Of a stretch of 64,000 bases of DNA, positions 52,651 to 64,000 are shown piece after piece. The notes below the pieces were generated by a model. The model did no database searches. It saw nothing but the letters and a program-made list of their open reading frames with translations, and was not told where the DNA came from. The first letter of the stretch is position 1, and each line of letters starts with the position of its first letter. The position numbers and the translations under genes were made by a program. This DNA is from Malurus cyaneus samueli (Eukaryota; Chordata; Aves; Passeriformes; Maluridae): positions 46,918,982 to 46,982,981 of the forward strand of contig CM019237.1 in assembly GCA_009741485.1 (NCBI GenBank). The letters are read 5' to 3'.

Positions 52651-55600
52651 AAACATGTTTTGCTCGTTTTATGTATAATTCTAAATCTTAAAGTGTGAAG
52701 AATCTGGATAATTTTTGCTGGTCCATCCATGCATGCTTGGATGGAAAAAACCTGCCTGCCCCACTCCTATGCTGGTTCTGTTCTTTGGGCCCATATTTGT
52801 TCCCAGGGCTCAGTGGGAACTTCAACACTTGGTAAATTCCTTGCCATCAGTGTTCATTCATGAACAATCACTGGACCAAGTTTAGGGTGAATCACAGAAA
52901 ACGTTCCGGAGAATTAAGAAATTGCCTGCAAAGTAAGCCTGTTATTTTTAATGCAGAAATATAGCATTTCAAAATCATATTTTACATGTAACACAGTCAT
53001 TTGGTCATAATTCTGTTTAGAAATTTGGTTTACTTTTGCAATTGAACATCTTTGAAAGAACTGTTTGAGAAGAAAATATGGGCACAAAATATGAATGGAA
53101 AATATTTTATGATTCAGAGGCTCATACTACAGCAGAAACAAGTAAGTTTAAATATCAGGATTTTTAAAATGAGGAAAGGCTTAGTGTTTTCTGGATCCAG
53201 ATCTGGATCACAAATATGCAGGAAGAATTAAAAACCCCACATAAATGATATATATTCTTGAATAGTAGATTTTCTAAAATGATACTTAATTAACAGTGAC
53301 TAAATTTAGGCTTACAGACTAATTTAAAAAGCCAAAAATGTTACTTAATTCTCTAGTACAACTCAGAAATGCATTTGAAGTCTGTAAGTAAGTCATGTGA
53401 AGATACCCCAGGTGGCTACATATTAGAACACAGCAAATATGTAGGTTACATTATCATCTAATTGTCCATAATAAGTTTTTTTCTCTTTGCTTGCTATTCA
53501 TATAAATATACTCTTCTGATTCATTATTAATCACAGTTCTTGTGGTGGTTTGGCATAAAATGTTCATGACAGGATTTCTTATGTTATAGTGAGTTAATGT
53601 TTTCTGTACTGTAGTGCACATTTGTGACAAGATGATATAGAGATTTAATTGGCTTCACAATAATGCCTCTGGCTGTTATACCTAATATTGTAAATTAGTA
53701 GATATAAATGTACTTAAAAACNTAGCAAAACTTGACATCCCAAACAAATGTGGATTTTCATGGCATTATTTCTGATCTGAAGGGTGATTATTTAACATTG
53801 TAGTAACATTTGTAAAATAGGATTAAAATCGAGTATGATCTTCATAATGCATAAATGGGCTGAATCAGTTATATAAGATTTAATTGAAGAAATGTGAAAG
53901 TGATTTATTTTGAAAGTACAGATCACATGAGAGAATATAATGAGCTTTGAGTATATCACTGAGCAGCATTACAGGGGGAGTAATTTGGGCAGGAGGACTA
54001 GAGCTACTGGATATTTGACTGAACATCAGTCAACAACAGAACACAAAAAAAGGACAGTGATACATTAATGCTGTGCATAGTAACAAGAAGAGTGTGTATA
54101 AAAACTTACAGATTTCTGTCCTCTGGCATGGTTCCCTTCATATTTCACCTGGGATAATGTGTTTATACATTGTATTCTTTATGTCCACTTAAACTAGGAG
54201 AAGAAAACAAATTCCTATTCTTTGTAGAAGAGTTTTGCAAAATTGTGTTCATGTTAGGATAAATGACTTGCAGAAAAAAGTAAAACTGTTCATAACAATG
54301 ATTTTTTTTCATAAATCAGTGAGGACAGAACAAGAGGTATAGAAGTGACCATTTAGATTAAATATTAGTAAATCATAATTCAAGAATCAGAGTGGTGGTT
54401 AGTTGTTGGGTTAAGAATATTTATAATCATAGGATCCTTCAGGTAGGAAAAAACCTCTAAGATGATGAGACCAACTGTGCTAAGTTTAAACTTACCTTAA
54501 AGTTTATCTTAGCCCTGCCAAGATATTTGCTGAATTATAATATTTAAAATTATTAAAATACTTGACTAGAAATTAGGGATATTCTAGAGCACATTCAGTG
54601 TGGTTTGGAAATCATTGTGGATGTGATTCAGGGCCTCTGATTTCTTGCAACATGGGACTACTATCCTGCAGTTAGCTGAATCCACAGGTTTAATAACTCA
54701 TTTTGGTATCATGTAGGTTCATATATCCCCTCATGTAACTCTCTGCAAAATAAGGACCTGCTAGTGTGACTGCTACTGATGGGAAGAGTGGAGAATGGAA
54801 TCCTTGGAACTGTCTTTCCTTCTTTTGACTTTATTGGATGGGTTTGATGGGGTTAAGATAACAAAAAAATCATGAGCCATGGGGATGGCTCTCCCTTTGA
54901 AGAGAACCTTCCTTTTTCAGGAAGTTTTAATAAGGCTGAAGAGAAAAAGGAGAAAGTGTAGAAGACACACTGTACTACCCTGTGTGAGGATTCAGTCCTG
55001 TACAGCCCTTCTCACTGAAAAAATTTAAATAGAATTTATAGCAAGAAAGCCTTTCCCATGACAACCTGTGCATTGGTGGGTTTTGCCAGGATGCTGCATT
55101 AATAATGGATCTGCCCAAGCTGCGAATTCAAAAACATACATCTATATTCTTTTTAATTTATAAAATAACTTTAAGGAGAAGAAGTTTGAGATTACCAAAA
55201 CTTTGCCAGTTTACATTGTTAATATGAAATTCATTTTATCTTTTTTTTTAACCATAGTACAAAATCAGCCTTATGTTTGGAGAGCTCTTCAGTACAGCTT
55301 GCTTTGTTCTAATTTGGTTATGTACAAAAATGTTTCTTCCTTAAGCCAGACTAATGTTGAATGTTTAATGAAGGAGTCTGCATAAGAAGATGTGTATGAT
55401 CTGAACTGCCTTGTGGTTTCAATTTCTCTCAAATCACGCAGACAATAATCTTTTCTGCTGGAATTCGTCATGTTGCTCAGAGCCACATGGGAAGAACTTA
55501 CTTGAGCTATTGACGGATGAATATTTTTGTCACTTCATTTGTATCCCTTTGTAACCCCACTTTTTGATGGTATTCCTTCCTGCTCTTACCTCAAAGCATG

Positions 55601-57474
55601 AAAGAAAAAGATATTTTGAGAAATGCTTTTGCTGTCTCCTTGCTGCCCTGGCAGAGTTAATCCAGCCATCCTGCTGTGCTTATAGAGCCTGTTCTTTCCC
55701 ACCCACGGTGCTTCCTCCTCACAGATTAAGAGTCAAAGTACAGGATGATGCTGCCTCTGCCTGTGATGTATGATTCTCCTCTGCCATGGTGGCCACCGCC
55801 TTTTTAAGATAAGGACTATCATTGATACCATTGTGACAGCATTGAGGATATGAACCAAGCCAGGATATAAGGGAGAATTAATAGCTTTTTTAAAGCCGTA
55901 TCGTGTCTTGGACAATGTACAAGATTTGGGGATAAGAGTGTGACAAGCAACATCACAATCCAAGCCTAATGTAGATTAGTAAAAATTTCTCTTAATTTAT
56001 TTAAAGTAGGCTGATCAATCAGATTGCCTGAAAGAAAACAGTGGATTACTGTAACTGGTGTTGAGATGAATTGGTAGCTTGTGCATGTGCAGTAGCTTCT
56101 TCCATTTGGTGTTAAAGGATGAGGTGGATGGGAGTGTGAAACTTGGGAAGAGGGCTGACACTTAATTCAGTAATTGTTTAATGAGAGGAGATTACAAACC
56201 AAGATAGCAAAAGATGTCAGGAAAAATAATTTGATGGAGAATTTTCTTATTAATTATTTTTGTGCTAAGGTTGCATGTCACAACATAGCCTGTACTGAGT
56301 TTATCAGTTATTCAAAGTTTATTTTTCTAGGGAGTGTCCTTGCTGAAAGAAAAGTGATGAAATTGGTCAGCTGACTTGTTGCTGCAAGGCAGGTAGAGCA
56401 ACAATTGAGGACCCTTTTTATATCATGTCATATATGTAGGTGCATATTTCCTGTAAATTAATGAAATTAAGATCTTGATGGTGGTGACATTCCTGGATGG
56501 CATAACACATGTGCCCAAAAATAAAATTTATGCTGCCTGTTACCAGCATGTCACAAAATGTGTTTTGCCTCCTCCAGTGTGGCAAATCTTCTCAGTGACA
56601 GTGATACGGCTGAGGTTAAGCAGCCACTGCAGTAGGGTGAGTCCACACTCATTACTGTTGGGACAGGATCTGCTGAGTACTAAAATGCGTGGTTGGGCTC
56701 ATAGACCATGGTTCCTGTTAAAGCATTTGTTTTATGGCACTTTATAGATTCTTAATTTTTTTTTTTAATCCTAGCTACCCTCTTCTTTTGGGTGTTCCAT
56801 TGTGAAAAAAGCTGCAGTTTCACTGTAGTGGGTTCATCTCATGTTTGGCTTGTGCTGTGTAAGCACAAACAGCTGCTGAAAATGAGATTTTCACCCCTTC
56901 CTCTTTCCTGCTTCTCTGGGTGTACTTTCCAGTCCATTTGCATGTGCCAGTGTCAGCATTTCTGTGCTCGAGGAACAAAGGAGATGGGGAGCTGGCCCTA
57001 CAGAGAGCTGCTCCCTGCCCACCTCCCAGATCCATTTTGGGGTGGATGGGGTCCCAGGCATGAGATCCCTGGGAGGTTGCTCTACTGCAGCTGCTCCCAC
57101 TGTCCAGACCTCCTCCTGTTGGACCAAACCCGGTAGTTCTTTCTGCAGATCTTTCTTCTAAGGAAGCAGTTCTTTGCAGTTTTCATGAGATTTGTAGGAC
57201 AATTCACCTATATTTTGGCGGTGAATTAGGGTGAGTTGTGGCCTCAGCATCATGCTGTCAGTTCATAGATTATTGACATTACTGGTGATGGCTCTTGTAT
57301 CAAAGCCTACAAACACTTCTCAGATTTTTAGCATGCTACTTTTACTACTCTTCCTCTTAAAAAGTGGGTAAATATTAATGTTAGAAATAGAACGATAATA
57401 CATTGCCATGTTTGTAACTCTGGCACCTTTACTGCTGTAGGGGATAAGTGTATTTTGGATTGCTGTGTGTCCTG
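52651..57474. other. AT-rich non-coding region
   Basis: No gene is recognised. One unresolved base lies at 53722. A probable CR1 trace is at 54423-54535. The rest is unique-looking sequence with short ORFs only. The ORFs at 56792-57161 overlap on both strands in a GC-richer patch and have no family signature. Confidence 0.6.
54423..54535 (-). mobile_element. Short CR1-like 3'-end fragment
   Basis: ATAATCATAGGATCCTTCAGGTAGGAAAAAACCTCTAAGATGATGAGACCAACTGTG follows the reversed CR1 tail pattern (AATCATAGAATC, TTGGAAAAGACCTC, AAGATCAT, AGTCCAAC) with several substitutions. The right limit is uncertain. Confidence 0.7.
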
Positions 57475-57995
57475 TATGAACTGCCCTATAGCATTCTGGA
57501 GTGTCCAGAGATGGGCAGTGGAGCTGTTGGAGGGGCTGGAACACAAATCTGATGAGGAGCAGCTGAGAGAGCTGGGGATGTTCAGCCTGGAGAAAAGGGG
57601 GCTCAGGGGCAACCTTACTGCTCTCTACAACTGCCTGACAAGAGGCTGTAGCCAGGTGGGAGTCAGCCTCTTCTCCCCATTTACAAATGACAGGACAAGA
57701 GGAAATGGCCTCAAGCTGCATCAGGGGAGGTTTAGTTTGGATATTAGGAAAAAATTTCATCACCAAAAGGGTTGTCAAGCACTGGCACAGGCTGCCCAGA
57801 GAAGTGGTGCAGTCACTATTCCTGGAGATATTTGAAAGATGTGTAGATTTAAAAGATGTGTAGATTTAAAAGATGTGGCACTTAGGGACGTAGCCTATTG
57901 TTGGACCTGGCAGTTTTAGTTCTACGGTTGGACTCAGTGACCTAAAGGGCTTTTTCCAAAATTCATTTCCATAATTGTGTGGTTCTACGATAGTA
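57475..57995 (+). mobile_element. CR1 LINE 3'-region fragment, about 520 bp
   Basis: This is the longest CR1 piece here. It includes GGAGCTGTTGGAGGGGCTGGA, GAGCAGCTGAGAGAGCTGGGGATGTTCAGCCTGGAGAAAAG, TTACTGCTCTCTACAACTGCCTGA, GAAATGGCCTCAAGCTGCATCAGGGGAGGTTTAG and TTGGACTCAGTGACCTAAAGGGC, in the normal CR1 order. It ends with an AATTGTGTGGTTCTACGATAG tail. The ORFs on both strands here are remains of the CR1 end and not genes. An extra 17-bp tandem array lies inside it at 57834-57878. Confidence 0.94.
57834..57878. repeat. 17-bp tandem repeat inside the CR1 copy
   Basis: The unit AAAAGATGTGTAGATTT occurs at 57834-57850 (one change, first base G), 57851-57867, and partially at 57868-57878, where it continues into normal CR1 sequence (GGCACTTAGGGAC). 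CR1 normally has this segment once. Confidence 0.9.
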
Positions 57996-60444
57996 CAGCC
58001 TGAATGAAGCTATAGCATCTATGCATAGATACGGCTTGAATTAAATATTCAGGGGTGGAATCGATGTTTTTAATGTGAATGTTTTTCAATACAGAATAAT
58101 AGTCTTACTAAACTGAAATAATTGTGATGCAGAAGTAATTAGGTCTTCATGCATACGTCTGGTAACTGGCAAAATTGCTAAGAAACAAAATGTGTTCTGA
58201 TAGCATTTCTTAGCAACATCACTTCTGATCCTCAGTCCAGGTTCTTCTCTCTTGGCTTTTCTTTCTGTGTGTTGAAGATAGTCTTTCTGCAGTCTTGGTA
58301 TATCTGAAGAATGTTGATGATTTAAAAAACAAACCAAAAAAAAACCATAGAGGGACTTTCATTAAACTCTGGTAATAGAAGAATATATTTAACACCATCT
58401 TAGGTTTTTCACTATTTTTCCTGCAATTTTTGTCAGACTATATAATTGCATAATATAGAAGCAAACAATTCACTTTCAATTCTAATATATTAATGTCTTT
58501 ATAAGTAACTTATACTATTCATATATTACGTAGTTTACCTTTTAATGACATGGTTATGACCATGGGCTAGAGTAATCTGCATTTTTACTCCAAAAATATT
58601 TACTTGGATATTTTCCTAATATCCAAGACGTGAATGGATGTTTGCATCTTATGATATTGTAAAAACTCTCAATACTCTATTTATTAGAAGGCTTTTAAAA
58701 AAAAGCTGTTTATTTATTAGGCAAATGTCCCATTCTTTAAATGGGCTTGAATGTTTGTTTTTTGTTTTTTTTCCTTTTGCTTGGAATTAAGTCTTCAATG
58801 AAATGGAATCAAAATCAGAAACAAAAAGGATCAGTTTTAGAGCTATTAAAATTTTCTATCGAGATTTTTATTTTATCTCTTATTTCTCATTACATGAGCT
58901 GTATTTCATGCTTGTGTACAGATTAATGTGCTTTGCTGATAATTGCCTATTTAAAATAGATAAATAAATTATTAGCTCATTACTAAATGTGTTGTAGTAC
59001 CAGTAACTTTAATTATAATTTATCTGCTGTGTAAGTAATCCTGCAAAATATTGTGGAATAACATATTGGTGTTGCAATTGCTCTCTTGTAGTGCCATGTG
59101 ATTAACACTGATGACCTCAAGGAATAAGTACTCTGGTCTCTGTGACCACACATTCTTAGAATCTGATCTGAAACAGAAACTGGACCTATCATTAGCTCCA
59201 CACAGGTGGAAATGCAAGTCCTCAGTGGAGGGAACAGTCTATCTTCTAGGACACAATTTGGAAATGTGTTCCACCTTTCAAATTGTCCAATATTTTTTTC
59301 TACTTACTTCCTTTCAAAATGGAAGTTTTCCTTTGTGTACAGACCTGCTTAGTGTTTGTCATTTTTCCCATAAATAATACTTTCAGCCTTGCTTCTTAGA
59401 ATAGGTAATCATTATTGTAACAGTCTGGGTGTTTGTGTGTATAAGAGATGCTTAGGATTTCTGATTGATGGGGGTTTGAAATTAATGGAATAAAAATGCT
59501 CATATGTAATATTTGTCATTACATCTGAGGCTTGTAAAATGATTGAACTGTGATTTATTTCTTAAGAGGCCAAAAACAGTCCAGCATGTAGCCTGAGACA
59601 CATTCTCAGGAGGCAAAGTAGCCAGGTCTTACTCCACTGCATTTTCCTGAGTTTTTTAATGAAATATCAAATTGATATTTTTTCACTGAAATATTAATGG
59701 TTATTGATTACAAGCACTAAATTACAGTTACAATTTTTATCTTCAGTGGAGCCAAAAGTATTAGCACCAGATGTTTTCAGTCAGCCAATTCTTAAACTAA
59801 TGAGAGTTTGGAAAACACTTTAATGACAAAAATGGCTTGTCTGGCCAAGACAGGACAAACATTCCGTCAGCGTTAGTAGTGCCAAAGTCTGTCCTGAGAA
59901 CCTCTACAGAAAATAATGAATTCTCGCCTGCCTGAGTCTGACCTGGGGTGACATTGGCAGAGGAGTGTTGTAACACCACTTTTCTCAGAGAACACTCTTG
60001 GCCTTTGCTTTCTCGGTGCCCTTAAATGGAAATCTGCATCTCAGTTATTTATTTGAGTGATAGGGGACCTAACAAAAATCTGTTCCTTATGATAACATAG
60101 AGAGGGGACTTACGAGACAGCCATCAGCCTTTGTGAAACCAAGAGTGCTCACATCTGTTTCCAGATGGGTAATTAATTCCAGAGGATTGTGACACATATT
60201 TCCTATCCTTATGATATGAAATCATTATGATATTAAATAATGAGTCTCTTACAAGTGTTTTCATAGGCATAATAAGCACTTGCTTCCCCTGCAGCTGTGG
60301 ACACCAGAGAAGTTGCAGCAAGCCTCTGACCGGCAGGGTGCTTTGGTGTTTCTCCGTTCCAGTAAAGTATCTCTCTGTGAAAAAATGCAATAGAAGTCTG
60401 ATTTGTCATTGTCTGGTGTGGGTAAAGCCTCTGGGCATTCAGTG
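57996..60444. other. AT-rich non-coding region
   Basis: No gene, RNA or recognisable repeat is seen. ORFs are under 90 codons, apart from those running into the CR1 copies on either side. Confidence 0.65.
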
Positions 60445-60705
60445 TCACAGAATCACAGAGAGGTTTGGGTTGGAAGGGAGGGACCCTGGAGAGTGCCTTG
60501 TTCCAAGCCCCTGCCATGGGGACCCCCTGCCACTGTCCCAGGTTGCTCAGAGCTGTGTCCAGCCTCGCCTTGAACACTTCCAGGGATGGGACATCCATCA
60601 CTTTATTGGGCAACCTGTTTCAGTGCCTCACTATCCTCACTGTAAAGAATTTCTTTTTAATATTGAATATAAACCTGCCCTCTTTGAATTTATGTATTAA
60701 AGTTG
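60445..60705 (-). mobile_element. CR1 LINE 3'-end fragment
   Basis: On the + strand the reverse complement of a CR1 tail reads CACAGAATCACAGAGAGGTTTGGGTTGGAAGGGAGGGACC, then GGTTGCTCAGAGCTGTGTCCAGCCTCGCCTTGAACACTTCCAGGGATGGGACATCCATCAC, then GGGCAACCTGTTTCAGTGCCTCAC, then GTAAAGAATTTCTTTTTAATATTGAATATAAACCTGCCCTC. It is a good match to CR1 order and is 5'-truncated. ORFs here (157, 126 and 101 codons) are by-products of it. Confidence 0.95.
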
Positions 60706-63160
60706 ACTTGGGCGTATTTAATTTTCAAAATATACCAATTATTACAACAAGTTATCTTGGGTCAGTATAGGAAGTACTGATTTTTTTTTTTCACTTTATT
60801 TTGTTTGGTGGGTTTTGTTTGTATGTTTCTTTTAACTGTCAACGCTGACAGCACTTTTATGGATAGGATTTGTAAAATTGATGCTGAGAATTTATACAAG
60901 TGTGTTTAATCCTTTTTCAAATTTTCAGTTAAACCAGTCCCATTGGTCAGGTTTATCTGGGCTCACTTCCTGGGTATTCTGGGCGCTGCCACATTTTAGG
61001 ATTAGCTCTGTGGGGCGCTATTGTGTCAGGAGAGTGCTAATAATAAAATGAGTCCTTCACCTGTAATTCCAGATAGCTTGGAGTTTATTCCAGATATGAC
61101 CAGCAGTAAAATGGTTAATAATGCTGATTTTGCAAGTGTTTGGGGCTGTTTTCTTGCAGAAATAGGAAGATCCCACTTTTTTGGCTTGTACTTACAATTT
61201 TTTCTTGAATTCTGGTGTTGATGCTGCTACCAGATAATCACTAGCACTGTTGTGATCCCTCTACAATTCTCGACTTTGAAGCTGGTTCCTAGTGTCCATT
61301 TGCTGCCACACATTTAATCCAGACCTCTTGTGCTATTATGATACTAATTTTAGTCCAGACATTAACTTTTCAGATTATTCCAAAAGAAAGAGAATTGATG
61401 TCTTGAATTTCAGAAATCTTCGTGATATTCGGAAAAAAAAGAAAAAGTAGAATCATACTGTGTGGGATATTACTGAATTAGAAAAAAAGATCAGGCAGAA
61501 GAATGTAGCTGAAATAATGCTCATTTTTAGGTGGAAAAACTTATTAATTCCAGCATCTGCACATTGACAGTCATCAGGGACTTACTGGGCTACATGTGTT
61601 TTTTGAAACATCTGTCAACTAATATGGAGATCTAAATGCAAAGTGTTACATTGGTTATATTTGTGGATTTCTTATATTTCCTAGTGGAATTTCATTTTGT
61701 ATGCTAATCATTTCAGAGCACAGAAGTAAAAATAAGATTAAGTAAAAATACATTGCAGAGTACAGAAGTAAAAACAAGATTTGTGTATGTGTATCAGTTC
61801 ATTGGATTAATGACTTGTCCCATTCTCTTTTAATTGTGTTGCAACATCAAATATATGAAATGGAGTAGCATTGTTTTTGTCTCAGATAGTTTGCTATCAG
61901 TGTGGAAAGGTGCATGTCATGTAGGTGCTTTTTTTTTCCTTTTGTCCCAGTAATGGAATGACATGCTGTGAAGGGCCTTAAGCCACTCTGAACAGTTTGA
62001 CGACATGTCGTTGTTGATTCCTGCCGCACACGCAAAACTCTTTTCATTGTTGGGTAGGAAGTGGGCTACAATCCATTTGACAAAATGCTTCAGTGCATAG
62101 CACATAAGTGCACTGTGTGGACTGTCCCAATTCAGTGTTCATTCAATGTTAGTGTTACCTGATATTTAGAAATTATATACCAGGAGAGCTAGCCTGTAGG
62201 CTGTGTAAGTGCAAGACTTTTAACGGTTACCTGATGCACAACATTAACACATTTCTGTGGTACTGCTTTAGGCAAGTGTACCATTCCACACTGTTGACCT
62301 ATATTTGTGATATTTGACGTTTGTGATAAATACTGTCAAGGATAATCCATCACAGGACGAGTTTCTAGAGTTTCAGGATGTTTGTTAAACTCTCATACAA
62401 CTCAAATATAGAAGTGTTTCACAAAACAGTATTTTATGTTCGTAAGTTGTGTGACAGGTTTTCCAAATACGAAAATTGCTAGGGAGTCATTTCCAGAAGA
62501 CTACAGCTGTCTTCAGTTAACAGAGTATGTGCTCCAGATGAGACTGGGATGCAGCTGCCTGTTGACTGAAGACCATATGTTTCTGTAGGTTTTGTTGTTA
62601 ACTCCCTCCTGTTCACATTTGGGGCAACCACCATTAGGAAAAAAAGGCGGAGTAAGCTTAGCAGTGCCTATGGTGTTTAAAGATGTGTATAACTTTCAAA
62701 TTCAGAGCAGTTGAAATAATTTAGTTATTTAGACCCGTTTGCTGATCTCTTATATGTGCGGTCCCTCAAGACTCATGTCCTTTTCTCTCTTGTTGTTCAA
62801 CAGCTCTGTGAAGTCAAGGAGATTTGCTTTGTGTGGTTTGATACAGCTAATAAGGCAATCAGAGTGCTGAGGACCTTGTAACAACCCAAAGAACTTTAAC
62901 TTGGCTTAAAAATCTCTGGATAAATGATCTCATTGATGGGGAAGCATTATGAAAGAAGCAAGTTCACTGAAGTGCATTACTTGAGTAATGCTTAAAGCAG
63001 CTGTAGTTCATTCATGTGTTTCATATAGTTAAATACAGAGATAAACTGTGCATCCTTCTGTTAAACACTCAGTGTAATCTAAATACATAACCAAGTCTCC
63101 TGCATGCCTCAGGCATTTCTCTGTGTGCTGCATTATCTCAGCTTCACTCGTGCTTCTCTA
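60706..63160. other. AT-rich non-coding region
   Basis: No gene is recognised. A 26-bp direct repeat (CAGAG..ACAGAAGTAAAAA.AAGATT) occurs at 61714-61739 and 61756-61781. The segment 62800-62960 is unique-looking with no repeat signature. Confidence 0.6.
61714..61781. repeat. Direct repeat, 26-bp unit, 42-bp period
   Basis: CAGAGCACAGAAGTAAAAATAAGATT at 61714-61739 is repeated with two changes at 61756-61781. It is a small local duplication in non-coding DNA. Confidence 0.85.
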
Positions 63161-63163
63161 GAT

Positions 63164-63748
63164 TTAGACTGAAAGGATAGCGCATAGCAGGGTGGTTTGT
63201 GGGACTGCAGCTCGTGTCTGCTGCTGGGCTGCAGGGTCTGCAACACCCCTGTAAGCTGCCTCTCGGAGGAAAGCCTCCATCTGTTTCGTGTCACAGCCCA
63301 TCACTTGGTAGAGGCAGGCAGAAAAGAGGTTATTGATGTTCAGCAGTATCAGATAGCACAGAGACATCGAACAGAGGAAGCGTGGACAAATTTGTGTGCA
63401 CATGGTTAGGCAGGATAATGGGTGGATAGGCATGGATACCAGAATAATGACAGCATGTTGCTGTACCATATTTTGAGATATCGCTTGCAGGAGATGTAGT
63501 GGGGGAGTTGCTGGGGTTTGGGTTTTGTTTGTTCTCATGAATTGTAGCTGCTGGTGTTCCTGCTTAAGCTGAGGTAATTGTTCATATAAGACTTTGCATT
63601 CCGGGCTTTTTTTGGGGACTATTACTGTTTCTAGGTTGAGCGAGAACTTCCTCTCAACTGAAGGGTGTTGACACACGGTGGTCCTAAATATAGTGGGAAG
63701 TACTGTTTTGTGAGAGGGAATGGAGGCAGCTCTGGAGTATGAAACCAC
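63164..63748 (-). CDS. Unrecognised 194-codon ORF, possibly non-coding
   Basis: This is the longest ORF in the window outside the GC-rich CpG island and the LTR. It begins MVSYSRAASIPSHKTVLP, has a hydrophilic Gln/Leu-rich middle (QLPQLKQEHQQLQ), then a hydrophobic, cysteine-containing stretch of about 50 residues (from roughly residue 98 to 148) that could contain one or two membrane segments, and ends with a more polar, alanine-rich tail. I recognise no domain or family. There is no obvious signal peptide, no codon-use evidence and no neighbouring exon. At local base composition an ORF this long is uncommon but can arise by chance in 64 kb read in six frames. It could be a lineage-specific exon, part of a decayed retroelement, or chance. 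Confidence 0.15.
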   Translation of the reverse strand: MVSYSRAASIPSHKTVLPTIFRTTVCQHPSVERKFSLNLETVIVPKKSPECKVLYEQLPQLKQEHQQLQFMRTNKTQTPATPPLHLLQAISQNMVQQHAVIILVSMPIHPLSCLTMCTQICPRFLCSMSLCYLILLNINNLFSACLYQVMGCDTKQMEAFLREAAYRGVADPAAQQQTRAAVPQTTLLCAILSV

Positions 63749-64000
63749 ATGTACAGTCTGGAAGAGTTACGTAAGGACACTGCTGTTTGCAGAGCAGAGG
63801 CTTGCTGCTACAATTAGCGCTGCTTTACACTCCTTACACTACAGCCATTGTAGCCATGAAAGAATAGCATGGAAATACTATTTTTTTCCCCACTAATACC
63901 TAACATTTCCAACTCACTCCTTCTGCTCTCCCTGTTTTCCTGAGAGGGGTTTTGTATGAGGCGGCAACATGGAAAAATACAAATGAGGATTAGTTGCAGT

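Noticed and set aside
57320..57835. ORFs of 152, 126 and 94 codons
   Set aside because: The sequence is mostly CR1 3' end, and the frames are remnants or antisense shadows of it.
60227..60770. ORFs of 157, 126 and 101 codons
   Set aside because: They overlap the reversed CR1 tail at 60445-60705 and have no protein similarity that I recognise.
1..64000. CRISPR arrays, bacterial operons, tRNA or rRNA genes
   Set aside because: No regularly spaced identical repeats, no tRNA B-box in a foldable context and no rRNA core words were seen. The CR1 tails and CpG-island pattern show this is vertebrate nuclear DNA.

Overview
This 64 kb window reads as vertebrate nuclear DNA from a bird. It is AT-rich and mostly non-coding, with no long conserved ORF, no operon-like gene packing and no tRNA or rRNA that I can see. 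The bird call rests on several 3'-end fragments of the CR1 LINE (11.06, 19.9, 38.3, 42.05, 52.5, 54.4, 57.5 and 60.4 kb) and on an LTR with the look of songbird endogenous retrovirus LTRs. Passerine is likely but not proven. Two unresolved bases (11347 and 53722) point to a draft assembly.

Layout. From 1 to 27.8 kb there is AT-rich sequence with homopolymer and simple repeats, two old CR1 scraps (about 11.06 and 19.9 kb), a possible ERVL-like LTR scrap (5.8 kb) and one well-preserved solo LTR at 8716-9579. That LTR is bounded by a perfect 5-bp target duplication (GTGAC). From about 27.85 to 29.1 kb there is one strong CpG island with GC boxes, several splice-donor-like sites on both strands and one plausible short first coding exon on + (28287-28389). 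This is almost certainly the promoter of a gene whose later exons lie outside the window or are too short to recognise. I could not name the gene. From 29.1 to 64 kb the sequence looks like a long first intron or intergenic DNA, with five clearer CR1 pieces, one shorter CR1-like trace, microsatellites, and two or three unexplained ORFs. The longest of these is a 194-codon minus-strand ORF at 63164-63748.

For the hunt, I found no evidence of a new multi-gene system. The best-supported observations are the CpG-rich solo LTR with its exact target duplication, the CpG-island promoter with donors in both directions, the 17-bp slippage array inside a CR1, and the unexplained 194-codon ORF near the right edge. 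Most of the other ORFs are what AT-rich or GC-rich non-coding DNA gives by chance.
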